Source: Tsukamurella sp. 8F
Lineage (GTDB): Bacteria > Actinomycetota > Actinomycetes > Mycobacteriales > Mycobacteriaceae
Assembly: GCF_029167375.1 (NCBI RefSeq)
Contig: NZ_JARFTP010000001.1
Span: forward strand, 231,347 to 295,346
Reading direction: 5' to 3'
Length of the DNA: 64,000 nt
Part shown: positions 8,802-16,724 of the stretch, piece by piece
Numbering within the stretch: position 1 is the first letter of the stretch
How the letters are laid out: each line of letters opens with the position of its first letter
Made by a program: the position numbers and the translations under genes
Notes under the pieces: model-generated
Seen by the model: only the letters and a program-made list of their open reading frames with translations
What the model was told of the DNA's origin: nothing
Database searches by the model: none

Positions 8802-10042
8802 GCCGGTCCCGGAGCCGCCACGTGGACGCCCGTGGCCGCTGCGGTCCGAACGCCGAGCGCGCGGTGGAAGTCGTCGGGAACGATCAGGCTCTCGGGCGTC
8901 AGTTCCTGGATGGACTCGAGGCCCAGACCGAGGAGCGCGGAATCGATGCCGCCGCGCAGTATGTCGAGGACGTTCTCGACTCCGGCCTGGCCGTTCGCGG
9001 CGAGTCCCCAGAGGTAGGCGCGGCCGATCATGACTGCGCGCGCGCCGAGTGCGACGGCCTTCACGACGTCGGAACCCCGGCGTATCCCGCCGTCCAGGAG
9101 CACCTCGATCTCATCGCCGACCGCCTGCGCGATCGGGTTGAGGCAGCGGACGATGCCGGGCGTGCCGTCCAGGTTGTTGCCGCCGTGGTTGGAGACGGAG
9201 ATCGCGGAGACGCCGGCATCCACGGCGCGCTTGGCATCGTCGACGCGGCAGACGCCCTTGAGCATGAATTCCCCGCCCCACTCCCGCACCATCCACTCGA
9301 CGTCCTCCCAGGTCGGAGGCGGGGTGTTCATCCACTCGTAGTAGGCGCCGAAGAACGTGGGCCCCTTGGCCTCTCCCGGCGCGGCCAAGTTCGGTGCGGT
9401 GAGGTCGGGGATGGCACCGGACCGGGCGAAACGCCACAACCAGCCCGGGCGCAGCGCGACCTCGGGGGCCATGCGCAGAGCGGCGTGCACGTCGACCTTC
9501 TCGGGAATCTCGGGGCTTCCCCAGTCGCGGCCCATGGAGAAGGACCAGTCGAGGGTCGCGATGAGCGCCTTGGCTCCGGCTCGGCGCGCGCGGTCCATCC
9601 GCTGCACCATGACGTCGCGATCGCCGGTCCAGTACATCTGGAAGAAGGTGTTCGGATTCGCCTCGGCCACCTCCTCGATGGAGCGGGACGCGAAGTTGGA
9701 CAGGCCCATGACGGTGCCACGTGCGGCGGCCGCCCGAGCCACGGCGAGTTCGCCTTCGGGGTGCACGGCCTGTACCCCCGTCGGCGAGATGATCACAGGT
9801 AGCGACACGTCGATACCGAGCACCGATGTGTTCATCGTGCGGTCGGGTTTGTGGCCCGCGACGTGTGGTGCGAGACCGAGCGCCGCGAATGCGGCCTCGT
9901 TCTCCGAGATGGTCTGTCCGCGTTCGGATCCCGCGACCAGCGCCCCATAGACCGATGCGGGCAATCGCTTCTTCGCGCGGCGCTGAGCGACGGCGACGGA
10001 CTCGAACCAGGGGTTCTGCTTCCAGGGGTTCTCGATCTTCAT
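8798..10042 (-). CDS. mftD: MftD, FMN-dependent mycofactocin biosynthesis dehydrogenase
   Basis: MftD oxidatively deaminates the MftC product AHDP to pre-mycofactocin, the redox-active form of the cofactor. It belongs to the FMN-dependent alpha-hydroxy-acid dehydrogenase family. The 414 residues show SPTGVQAVHPEGE near 100, the active-site segment SNHGGNNLDGTPG near 290, and the phosphate-binding LLDGGIRRGSDVVKA then GARAVMIGR near 320-345. I chose the ATG at 10042; a TTG at 10051 overlaps the mftC stop and would add MRD. It is the last mft gene here: mftE and mftF do not follow. Confidence 0.9.
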   Translation of the reverse strand: MKIENPWKQNPWFESVAVAQRRAKKRLPASVYGALVAGSERGQTISENEAAFAALGLAPHVAGHKPDRTMNTSVLGIDVSLPVIISPTGVQAVHPEGELAVARAAAARGTVMGLSNFASRSIEEVAEANPNTFFQMYWTGDRDVMVQRMDRARRAGAKALIATLDWSFSMGRDWGSPEIPEKVDVHAALRMAPEVALRPGWLWRFARSGAIPDLTAPNLAAPGEAKGPTFFGAYYEWMNTPPPTWEDVEWMVREWGGEFMLKGVCRVDDAKRAVDAGVSAISVSNHGGNNLDGTPGIVRCLNPIAQAVGDEIEVLLDGGIRRGSDVVKAVALGARAVMIGRAYLWGLAANGQAGVENVLDILRGGIDSALLGLGLESIQELTPESLIVPDDFHRALGVRTAAATGVHVAAPGPA

Positions 10043-10047
10043 GTCTC

Positions 10048-11271
10048 TCAATCGCTTTCAGGGCGGAAGTCGGCCAGGGGGGAGGCCGCGCAGGCCGAGA
10101 CCGGGGGAGCGGAGTCAGGCCTGCGCCGGGTGAGCTGGAGCATCACCGGCTGGTTGCGCGTCGGGCTGAGTTTCGAATGGTTCTGCGAGGGTGCCGGGAC
10201 ACTCCGGTCGCGGCCCAGGGCGCCCTCGCCGTGACCCTGTACGCACTCGGGATCCGGGCCGTCGAGCGGCAGGCCGGTGAAGAACTTCGCGGCCATGCAC
10301 CCGCCGCGGCACGAGTCGTACGCGTGGCAGCTCGCACACGCGCCGCCAGTCTGCGGGGCGCGTAGATCGGCGAACAGGTCGGATTGTTGCCACACGCGCC
10401 GGAATCCGCCGTCGGCGAGAAGGTTGCCCGCTTTGAAGGTGTCGTGGATCGCGAACGGGCAGGCGTACACGTCGCCGACCGGGTCGATCAGGCAGACGAC
10501 GCGTCCAGCGCCGCAGAGGTTGAGGCCAGGCAGGGATTCGCCGAATGCCGCGAGGTGGAAGAACGAGTCGCCGGTGAGTACGTTCTCGCCGTTCCGTAGC
10601 AGCCACTCGTAGAGATCCCGCTGCTGCTCGGGGAGCGGATGCAGCTCATCCCACACATCCGCGCCACGACCGGAAGGCCGGAGGCGTGTGAGCCGCAGCG
10701 TCGCGCCGTACTCGTCCGCGATCGCCTTGAACTCGTCGAGTTGCCCGACGTTCTGCCGTGTGACGACCACGCTGATCTTGGCATCGGTGAAGCCTGCGTC
10801 GCGCAGATTGCGTAGAGCTCGCAGCGCAGTGTCGTACGAACCGGGACCGCGGACGTAGTCGTTGACTTCTGCGGTCGCACCATCGAGGGAGATCTGGACG
10901 TCGACGTACGGTGTGCGTGCGAGGAATTCGGCCTTCCCGCGGTCGATGCGGACGCCGTTGGTGGAGAACTTCACACCGACCTTGTGGGCGACGGAGTATT
11001 CGACGAGCTCCCAGAAGTCGGGCCGGATGGTGGGCTCGCCGCCGCCGATGTTGACGTAGAAGACCTGCATGCGCTCCAGTTCGTCGATCACGGCTTTGCA
11101 CTGCTGCGTGGTCAGCTCGCGTGGGTCGCGCCGGCCCGAGCTCGAAAGGCAGTGGGCGCACTCCAGGTTGCAGGCGTAGGTGAGCTCCCAGGTCAGACAG
11201 ATCGGCGCGTCGAGGCCGAGTTCGAACTGCTGGATGAGACTTCCGCCTCGCGGTCGTTCGAGTGTGGTCAT
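10048..11271 (-). CDS. mftC: MftC, radical SAM/SPASM mycofactocin maturase
   Basis: MftC decarboxylates and cross-links the C-terminal Val-Tyr of the MftA peptide, with MftB as the peptide-binding chaperone. The 407 residues carry the radical SAM motif Cys34-x3-Cys38-x2-Cys41 in CNLECAHC, the GGGEPT segment, and a C-terminal SPASM domain with CGAG, YACPF and CASCHAYDSCRGGC for two further Fe-S clusters. The ATG at 11271 overlaps the mftB stop as ATGA. The last ~60 residues are basic, proline-rich and probably disordered. Confidence 0.95.
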   Translation of the reverse strand: MTTLERPRGGSLIQQFELGLDAPICLTWELTYACNLECAHCLSSSGRRDPRELTTQQCKAVIDELERMQVFYVNIGGGEPTIRPDFWELVEYSVAHKVGVKFSTNGVRIDRGKAEFLARTPYVDVQISLDGATAEVNDYVRGPGSYDTALRALRNLRDAGFTDAKISVVVTRQNVGQLDEFKAIADEYGATLRLTRLRPSGRGADVWDELHPLPEQQRDLYEWLLRNGENVLTGDSFFHLAAFGESLPGLNLCGAGRVVCLIDPVGDVYACPFAIHDTFKAGNLLADGGFRRVWQQSDLFADLRAPQTGGACASCHAYDSCRGGCMAAKFFTGLPLDGPDPECVQGHGEGALGRDRSVPAPSQNHSKLSPTRNQPVMLQLTRRRPDSAPPVSACAASPLADFRPESD

Positions 11272-11615
11272 GCCGCACCTCCGGTCGCTGCGCGTCGGAT
11301 CATGTCGCCGTCGGCGAGTCCGGCCAGCGCGCGCAGGTACGCGGGCCGGGACTCCTCGTCTATGCCGGCCGCGTCGAGCGCGGCCCGAACGTCCCGCGCG
11401 CCCGCGAGCTCGCGGACGACCGCTACCAACTCCGGCCTCTTGAGGAAGGTCAGTCGGCGGTTGCCGAAGTGGTAGAGGAGTGCCCCGAACGGTTCCGGGC
11501 GCAGCGCCACCGACGGTGACGTCGTCCAGTGCTCGTCCAACATCGGCTCGTCCAACATCGGCTCGTCCAACATCGGCTCGTCCAACATCGGCTCGTCCAA
11601 CATCGCGTCCTCCAT
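11268..11615 (-). CDS. mftB: MftB, mycofactocin precursor-peptide chaperone with repeat N-terminus
   Basis: MftB is a small PqqD-like protein (RiPP recognition element) that binds MftA and presents it to MftC. The conserved part starts at SVALRPEPFGALLYHFG and continues with RRLTFLKRPEL. Ahead of it lie five consecutive MLDE(P/H) pentapeptides, which I do not know from other MftB proteins. The ATG at 11615 (115 residues) is preferred because GGAAGG lies eight bases upstream. An ATG at 11651 would add 12 residues and has no clear ribosome site. It overlaps mftC by four bases. Confidence 0.88.
   Translation of the reverse strand: MEDAMLDEPMLDEPMLDEPMLDEPMLDEHWTTSPSVALRPEPFGALLYHFGNRRLTFLKRPELVAVVRELAGARDVRAALDAAGIDEESRPAYLRALAGLADGDMIRRAATGGAA
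11531..11605 (-). repeat. Five exact 15-bp tandem repeats inside mftB
   Basis: The 15-mer GCTCGTCCAACATCG (plus strand) occurs five times head to tail with no mismatch, from 11531 to 11605. On the coding strand each copy encodes Met-Leu-Asp-Glu-Pro, the last giving His instead of Pro. The unit is a multiple of three, so copy-number change would keep the mftB frame. Perfect identity points to recent expansion by slippage. An assembly effect is possible but unlikely for a 75-bp array. Confidence 0.95.
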
Positions 11616-11665
11616 CTGCGTGCCCTTCCGCTCCGTATCGGGGGTTGTCATCGGTAACGGGCGTT

Positions 11666-11758
11666 CTAGTAGACGCCGCACATGCCGTCGATCGAGACGT
11701 CCTCGATGAGGCTCTCGGCGACGACGTCGGTCTCGTCGGTCACGTGTTGATCGGCCAT
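11666..11758 (-). CDS. mftA: MftA, mycofactocin precursor peptide
   Basis: MftA is the ribosomally made peptide whose last two residues, Val-Tyr, become the mycofactocin redox core. This 30-residue peptide ends in the family signature IDGMCGVY, preceded by an acidic leader (DETDVVAESLIEDVS). The ATG at 11758 follows GAAGGAG by six bases; the ATG at 11764 abuts that site and is rejected. mftB begins about 50 bases downstream. A TTGCA-N5-TGCAA dyad lies upstream, between mftA and the divergent regulator. Confidence 0.95.
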   Translation of the reverse strand: MADQHVTDETDVVAESLIEDVSIDGMCGVY

Positions 11759-11825
11759 GTCCATCTCCTTCGTTCCGGGTTCGTTCACGCCACGGATCCC
11801 GCTTGTGACGTGCAGCACACAATAA

Positions 11826-11840
11826 TTGCACTCGATGCAA
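11826..11840. promoter_or_regulatory. Candidate MftR operator
   Basis: TTGCA-CTCGA-TGCAA is a perfect 5-5-5 inverted repeat in the 119-bp gap between divergent mftA and mftR. TetR proteins such as MftR usually bind a dyad in exactly this position. No second copy is seen in the gap. The MftR assignment is inferred from location. Confidence 0.5.
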
Positions 11841-11877
11841 AAAGGAAGGGTTAGGTCGATATTGCTACCGTCGGTCC

Positions 11878-12480
11878 ATGTCACGGCAGGTCCAGCAGCG
11901 TCGGGCACCGACGGTCGGGCGCCCGGAGGTGACCTCACTGGGAGATATCGAGCGGGCGGCGTTCCGCCTGTTCGCCGATCGCGGGTTCGAGAAGACGACG
12001 ATGGCTGCGATCGCAGCGGAGGCGGGGGTCTCCCGGCGGACCCTCTTCCGCTACTACCCCTCCAAGAACGACATCCCGTGGGGGCAGTTCGACCAGACCC
12101 TGACGCACCTGCGTGAACTCCTCGCCGCCGCGGATCCGGAGCTGCCGTTGTTCCAGGCGGTCCACGACTGTGTGCTCGAGTTCAACCGGTTCAGGCCCGG
12201 GGTGCCGAGCCACATCGAGCGCATGGCCTTGATCCTGGGCACGCCGGCGCTCGAGGCCCATTCCGTCCTCCGCTACGGGCAGTGGCGCGCCGTGATCGCC
12301 GAGTACGTCGCCGCGCGTACCGGCACGTCGCCTTCGGATCTGCTGCCGCGGACCGTCGGTCACGTCAGCCTGGCTCTTTCGCTGTCCGCCTACGAGACGT
12401 GGCTGGCCGATCCGGAGCAGGACCTGCTGGCCCTGCTCTCCCGCGCGATGTCGGGCCTGCGAGCGTATCTGGAAGCCTGA
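11878..12480 (+). CDS. mftR: MftR, TetR-family mycofactocin regulator
   Basis: A 200-residue TetR-family repressor divergent from the mft operon; MftR is reported to sense acyl-CoA and control mft genes. The N-terminal helix-turn-helix spans about residues 20-66, with FADRGFEKTTMAAIAAEAGVS and RRTLFRYYPSKNDI. The C-terminal half is a helical ligand domain with the mycofactocin-type segment LEFNRFRPGVPSHIERM. The start is ATG at 11878, and TACCGT six bases upstream suggests leaderless transcription. The neighbour makes the specific name credible. Confidence 0.88.
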   Translation: MSRQVQQRRAPTVGRPEVTSLGDIERAAFRLFADRGFEKTTMAAIAAEAGVSRRTLFRYYPSKNDIPWGQFDQTLTHLRELLAAADPELPLFQAVHDCVLEFNRFRPGVPSHIERMALILGTPALEAHSVLRYGQWRAVIAEYVAARTGTSPSDLLPRTVGHVSLALSLSAYETWLADPEQDLLALLSRAMSGLRAYLEA

Positions 12481-12540
12481 TCCCTGTTCGTTGCGCACTT
12501 ATGCTGCGATCCGTGAGGATGCGACATATAGTCGATGGGT

Positions 12541-13518
12541 ATGACGGATCTCACAGAGTTGCAGCTCCTGACCGAACTCGAACCCGTCGTCGCCGAGAAT
12601 ATCGACCGGCACCTGAGGGTGGCCAAGAACTGGAACCCGCACGACTACGTCCCCTGGGACGACGGGCGCGATTTCGCGGCCCTCGGTGGCGAGGACTGGT
12701 CCGTCGAGCAGTCCCCGCTGTCCGAGGTCGCCCGGGTCGCGATGATCACCAACCTCCTGACCGAGGACAACCTGCCGTCGTACCACCGGACCATCGCCGA
12801 CAACTTCACCCTGGACGATGCATGGGGCGCGTGGGTGGGCCGCTGGACCGCGGAGGAGAACCGGCATGGCATCGCGATGCGCGATTATCTGGTCGCGACG
12901 CGAAGCGTCGACCCGGTCGCACTCGAGCAGGACCGGATGACGCACCTGGAGCTCGGCGTCGCAGCGCCGGACGGCTTCGGTGGCGCACTGAATCAGGTGG
13001 TGTACGTGTCGATCCAGGAGCTCGCGACCCGCATCAGTCACAGGCAGACGGCACGGGTGTGCGACGAGCCGGTTGCGGACAGACTGCTCAAGCGGATCGC
13101 CGCAGACGAGAATCTGCACATGATCTTCTACCGCAACATCACAGGGGCGGCGCTGGACCTTGCACCGGATCAGACGATGGAGGCGATCAAGAAGATCACC
13201 ACGAACTTCGTCATGCCGGGTGAGGGCAAACCCGGCTTCCGTCGCAACGGGGTCCTGATGGTCAAGCACGGCATCTACGACCTGCGTCAGCACATGGACG
13301 AGGTGCTGAAGCCGATCTTCAAGATCTGGAGGGTGTTCGATCGCGACGACCTCACGGCGCGCGGTGAGCAGGCACGTGCGGAACTCGCCGAGTTCATGGA
13401 TCAGATGGAGAAGAACGTCATCCGGTTCGAGGAGTCGCGGGCTCGCGCCGTCGAGCGCGAACGTGCCCGTGCCGCGAAGCGCGGCATCGACCCCGAGAAG
13501 GTGGCCGCCGCCGGCTGA
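12541..13518 (+). CDS. Ferritin-like acyl-ACP desaturase (DesA family)
   Basis: A soluble di-iron acyl-ACP desaturase related to plant stearoyl-ACP desaturase and mycobacterial DesA1/DesA2, which place a double bond in fatty acyl-ACP. The 325 residues carry two carboxylate-bridged iron motifs, EENRHG near 100 and DENLHM near 190, with LTEDNLPSYH supplying a further ligand glutamate. The C-terminus is highly charged and helical. I use ATG 12541 because TATAGT lies eight bases before it, as in leaderless genes here; ATG 12535 is the alternative. Its exact double-bond position cannot be predicted. It is convergent with the patatin gene. Confidence 0.88.
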   Translation: MTDLTELQLLTELEPVVAENIDRHLRVAKNWNPHDYVPWDDGRDFAALGGEDWSVEQSPLSEVARVAMITNLLTEDNLPSYHRTIADNFTLDDAWGAWVGRWTAEENRHGIAMRDYLVATRSVDPVALEQDRMTHLELGVAAPDGFGGALNQVVYVSIQELATRISHRQTARVCDEPVADRLLKRIAADENLHMIFYRNITGAALDLAPDQTMEAIKKITTNFVMPGEGKPGFRRNGVLMVKHGIYDLRQHMDEVLKPIFKIWRVFDRDDLTARGEQARAELAEFMDQMEKNVIRFEESRARAVERERARAAKRGIDPEKVAAAG

Positions 13519-13530
13519 CGCGGCGCGGGG

Positions 13531-14493
13531 TCACGACCGCTGCAGTTCCAGGAACTGATCCGCCGCGCGTCGCCCGGCGTCGAAGAGACGCTGCCGGTCC
13601 GCCGCGGTGAGATCGAAATCGAGCGAACCGATGCCGGTCGTGTCGATATAGACCGTGCGGCGCCCGACTCCTTCCTCGGCGAGCCGATAGCGCCCTGCGT
13701 CCTCGTTGGTCACGGTGCCGAGGCACGCCTTGACCAGATCCAGGGGGCCGCGCACCGGACGGTCGGGCCGGTCGGCGTCGGGCTCGGCCGAGAGCTTGAC
13801 ACCCCACGTGGGCCACCGCTCGGCCGCCCGGTCGGTGCGGTCGAAGACGGTGACGGGGAAGTTGTCGAGCACCCCGCCGTCGACCCAGGTGCACGTACCC
13901 CGCGACGTCTCGACCTGGACCGGCCGGAAGTAGAACGGGACGGCCATCGAGGCGTGGACAGCGGGCGCGACAGGCTGCTGGTCGGCGTCGAGGCCGTACT
14001 GGTCGTAGTCCCACGGCAGGCGCACGGACACCCGTCGGGAGAGGTCGGTGACCATCGCGACCATGTGGTAGCGCTGGTATGGCTCGAGGGAGGTTCCGGG
14101 GTCATCGGTGATACGCAGATCGGAGAACGTGTGGACTCCGGCGTCGGCGAGCAGCGGAGTCAGCCACTCCTCGAGGTAGCCGCCGGGGTGCATCCCGTCG
14201 TGTAGTAGGAGGGATATCCCGTCGCCGATGGGCCCCAGCGCGCGCTGCAGCCCGCTGCCGTCGGCGAACCGCCGGAAGTCGACGGCGTCCAGCGCGTCGC
14301 GTAGGTCGTGGAGGTCGCGGCCGGCCTTCTGGTACGCGGCGACGAGGACGCCGACGAGCGCTCCGACGCTGGTCCCCGCTATGCGAGGGAAGTGGTGGCC
14401 GGCATCGGAGAGCGTGAGCACCGCGCCGAGGAGGGCTACACCCTTCACGCCACCGCCCTCCAGCACGAGATCGACTGCGCGCGACTCCGTCAC
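13531..14493 (-). CDS. Patatin-like phospholipase
   Basis: A patatin-family serine acyl hydrolase of 320 residues, probably cytosolic because no signal peptide is seen. It has the oxyanion-hole glycines in LVLEGGGVKGVALLGA (10-25), the nucleophile elbow GTSVGAL near 40, and the catalytic aspartate in WVDGGVLDNFP near 205, forming the Ser-Asp dyad. The substrate lipid is unknown. It lies 12 bases from the convergent desaturase stop. A shared role in lipid remodelling is possible but only a guess from proximity. Confidence 0.87.
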   Translation of the reverse strand: MTESRAVDLVLEGGGVKGVALLGAVLTLSDAGHHFPRIAGTSVGALVGVLVAAYQKAGRDLHDLRDALDAVDFRRFADGSGLQRALGPIGDGISLLLHDGMHPGGYLEEWLTPLLADAGVHTFSDLRITDDPGTSLEPYQRYHMVAMVTDLSRRVSVRLPWDYDQYGLDADQQPVAPAVHASMAVPFYFRPVQVETSRGTCTWVDGGVLDNFPVTVFDRTDRAAERWPTWGVKLSAEPDADRPDRPVRGPLDLVKACLGTVTNEDAGRYRLAEEGVGRRTVYIDTTGIGSLDFDLTAADRQRLFDAGRRAADQFLELQRS

Positions 14494-14557
14494 GATCTCA
14501 GGTTAGGGCATGCCGGGTCACCGGACGCCCGGTTGGCGTCGGGCGCCCGGGCAGCGC

Positions 14558-14590
14558 TATAGCATCGACGATTAGGTTCCGCTAGCCTAA
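14558..14590 (+). promoter_or_regulatory. Promoter with IdeR/DtxR-type iron box
   Basis: TTAGGTTCCGCTAGCCTAA (14572-14590) matches 16 of 19 positions of the IdeR/DtxR consensus TWAGGTWAGSCTWACCTWA, including both TTAGG and CCTAA ends. It lies just after a TATAGC -10-like hexamer (14558-14563), where bound IdeR would block initiation. The next gene starts at 14661, after GAAGGAAG (14647-14654). Iron repression is inferred from the site. Confidence 0.65.
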
Positions 14591-14660
14591 TTCCCACCGA
14601 GCGCTCGCTCGGCCGATCGACGCGGCCGCGACGGCCGTCCTAGCCTGAAGGAAGACCCTC

Positions 14661-15140
14661 GTGAGCACACTTCGGAGAATCGTTGCTACGGGTACCACCA
14701 TGCTGGCCATCGGCGCCCTGTGTGCCGCGCCCGCGTCCGCCGACACGACCGTTCGGGACACGTCTGCCGGCGACCTCACGGTCACGTCCGCGACACCGTC
14801 GTCCGGCCAGCTCGAGCGTCAGGCCGCGGCGTTCTGGAACCCGGGGATCTCGTTGGACCAGAAGGTGGCCGTGAGCCGCGGGGGAGCGAAGGCACGTCCG
14901 GCGCTCGCGAAAGTGATGGAGTTCTCCAAGGTGTACGACTTCCTCTCGGCGAAGGCGCGCGTCAACGGCGTCTCGGTGAAGGGTGACACCGCCACGGCGA
15001 CGATGAGTGCCGTGGTCGTCGGCTTCCCGGCCAACACCGCGACCTATCACTACGTGCGCGAAGGCGGCCTGTGGAAGTTCGACTGGAAGGCCAACTGCCA
15101 GTCGATGTCCTGCACCGGCAACCCGAACTTCGGTTACTGA
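14661..15140 (+). CDS. Secreted protein, MTB12/CFP2-like, iron-box controlled
   Basis: A 159-residue exported protein with a Sec signal peptide (STLRRIVATGTT, hydrophobic core, APASADT cleavage near residue 29). The mature part has an NTF2-like feel: an FWNPGISLDQKVAVSRGG segment, an MEFSKVYDFLSAKARVNGVSV stretch and a beta-rich end with ATYHYVREGGLWKFDW. This resembles the low-molecular-weight antigen MTB12/CFP2 family, at moderate confidence. Two cysteines (QSMSC and the NC just before) near the C-terminus may pair outside the cell. The start is GTG at 14661. A strong iron box upstream suggests expression when iron is scarce. An ABC-2 exporter follows 22 bases later. Confidence 0.7.
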   Translation: MSTLRRIVATGTTMLAIGALCAAPASADTTVRDTSAGDLTVTSATPSSGQLERQAAAFWNPGISLDQKVAVSRGGAKARPALAKVMEFSKVYDFLSAKARVNGVSVKGDTATATMSAVVVGFPANTATYHYVREGGLWKFDWKANCQSMSCTGNPNFGY

Positions 15141-15162
15141 TGGCGTCGCGCTGCCCGCTCGC

Positions 15163-15900
15163 GTGATCAGCGTCACCGGGGTGTCGAAGCGATTCGGCGG
15201 TCGCACGGTGGTGCGCGAGGCCAGCTTCGAGGTGCCGTCGGGCACCCTGACCTACCTGCTCGGGCCGAACGGTGCGGGCAAGACGACGCTGCTTCGAATG
15301 GTGGCGGGCCTTGTACGCCCCGAGTCGGGGGAGGTGGTCGTCGACGGTATCGGTCTGGCCGATCGCCGTCGACGTGCGCCGTCGGTCGGCGTCGGACTCG
15401 GGCCGTTCTCCTGCAACCCCACGCATACCGCCGAGCAGCATCTGCGGTGGCAGGCACGCCTGCGCGGGGTCGGCGATTCGGAGGTCGTGCGCGTCCTTCG
15501 GCGGGTCGGCCTGCGTGATGTGGCGGGCCGCAGGGTCGGTGGGTTCTCGCTCGGTATGTCGCAACGGCTGGTCATCGGGTCGGCGCTGTTGGGTGCGCCC
15601 CACGTCGTCGTACTCGACGAGCCGGGGACCGGCCTCGACGTCGACGGTGTGCTCTGGCTCCGGGACCTCCTGGCCGAGCTGACCGCAGCGGGCACGACGT
15701 TGTTGGTCGCCTCGCACGACCTCACCGAGGTCGAGGCCACCGCATGCCGCGTGGTGGTGATGGGCCGGGGCAGGGTGCTCGCCGACAACAGCCGCGACGA
15801 GTTCGTGGCGCAGGGCGGCGGTCCCCGGCCGGCAGAGGCTGCCTACATCGAGATCACCAGGGGCAGCGTCGATCACGCCGTCGGCGAGGAGGCAGGATGA
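15163..15900 (+). CDS. ABC-2 type exporter, ATPase subunit
   Basis: A 245-residue ABC ATPase of the CcmA/DrrA exporter type. It has Walker A GPNGAGKTT near 38, a degenerate signature FSLGMSQRL, Walker B VVVLDEPGTGLD and the switch VASHDLTEVE. The GTG at 15163 gives the normal start; no ATG lies closer and the secreted-protein gene ends at 15140. It overlaps the permease gene by four bases (ATGA), so the two form a pump. Cargo is unknown. Its position after the iron-box gene allows co-transcription, which would make the pump iron-responsive. Confidence 0.88.
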   Translation: MISVTGVSKRFGGRTVVREASFEVPSGTLTYLLGPNGAGKTTLLRMVAGLVRPESGEVVVDGIGLADRRRRAPSVGVGLGPFSCNPTHTAEQHLRWQARLRGVGDSEVVRVLRRVGLRDVAGRRVGGFSLGMSQRLVIGSALLGAPHVVVLDEPGTGLDVDGVLWLRDLLAELTAAGTTLLVASHDLTEVEATACRVVVMGRGRVLADNSRDEFVAQGGGPRPAEAAYIEITRGSVDHAVGEEAG

Positions 15901-16712
15901 CGACGGGCACCGTCGGTACGACTATCGCCGACCGCCACCACCTGCGCCGCGCCGTGCGCAGTGAGCTGGCGAAACTGTCGCCGCGCAGCCCCGCTCTGAG
16001 CGTGGCGGTCCCGCTGGCCGTCTTGATCCCGCTCTCTGTGAACGCGGCCATCGCGGCGGCCGCCGCGCAGAATCGGATCGACGGTTCCGGTGGGATGGAC
16101 ACGAACAACTCCGCCTACTGGATCCTGGTGTTCTCGACGTTCATCCTGATGGCCGGCGCCGCGTTCTCGATGGGCGCCGAGTTCGGGAACGGCACCGTGG
16201 ACACCGTGTTCGCCGCGTCGGCGCGCCGTTGGACGCTGCCGGTGGCGAAGGCGATCGTCTTCGGAGCCGTGGCCGCAGTTGCCGGCGCACTCGCGACGCT
16301 GATCGTGGTGGGTGGGCTGCCTGTGGTGTTCCCCGAGATCTGGGGGCGGGTGGATCTGTTCTCGGCGACCGGGGTCGCGCTCTGGTGCGGGGTCGCCTAC
16401 TACATGGTCCTGGCTACGCTGCTCGGAATCGGGTCGGCTGTCTTTCTACCGCGGGCCGGTCTCGTCATGATGGGCGTCCTGCTATGGAAGTTCGGCGTCG
16501 AGACCGCGGTCACGTTCGTCCCGGGCGACGCCGGGATGCTGCTACAGCGGCTCTCTCCGTTCCGCAACGCCGAGCTCGGTGTGGGACAGATGTCCACGAT
16601 CGACAGTCTTTTCGGCGGCCGTATCGGGTCACTGGCATTCTTCACGGTGCTCTGCGTAGCGGTGTTCGCGGCGGCCGTCGCCCGCCTGTCCCGTATGGAC
16701 GTCATGCGCTAG
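15897..16712 (+). CDS. ABC-2 type exporter, permease subunit
   Basis: A 271-residue integral membrane protein with about six hydrophobic segments (near 40-62, 80-100, 120-145, 160-180, 185-205 and 245-265), the usual ABC-2 layout. A short charged N-terminus with RRAVRSELAKL precedes the first segment, as in many ABC-2 permeases. The ATG overlaps the stop of the ATPase gene. It ends 12 bases before the convergent regulator gene. Substrate cannot be inferred. Confidence 0.85.
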   Translation: MTTGTVGTTIADRHHLRRAVRSELAKLSPRSPALSVAVPLAVLIPLSVNAAIAAAAAQNRIDGSGGMDTNNSAYWILVFSTFILMAGAAFSMGAEFGNGTVDTVFAASARRWTLPVAKAIVFGAVAAVAGALATLIVVGGLPVVFPEIWGRVDLFSATGVALWCGVAYYMVLATLLGIGSAVFLPRAGLVMMGVLLWKFGVETAVTFVPGDAGMLLQRLSPFRNAELGVGQMSTIDSLFGGRIGSLAFFTVLCVAVFAAAVARLSRMDVMR

Positions 16713-16724
16713 CGCCCCGGTGTG

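Noticed and set aside
11531..11605. CRISPR-like short repeats
   Set aside because: The five 15-mers are contiguous, with no spacers, and lie inside the mftB coding frame.
12535..12540. ATG 12535 as the desaturase start
   Set aside because: It lies two bases after the TATAGT box, too close for transcription to begin before it; ATG 12541 fits better.
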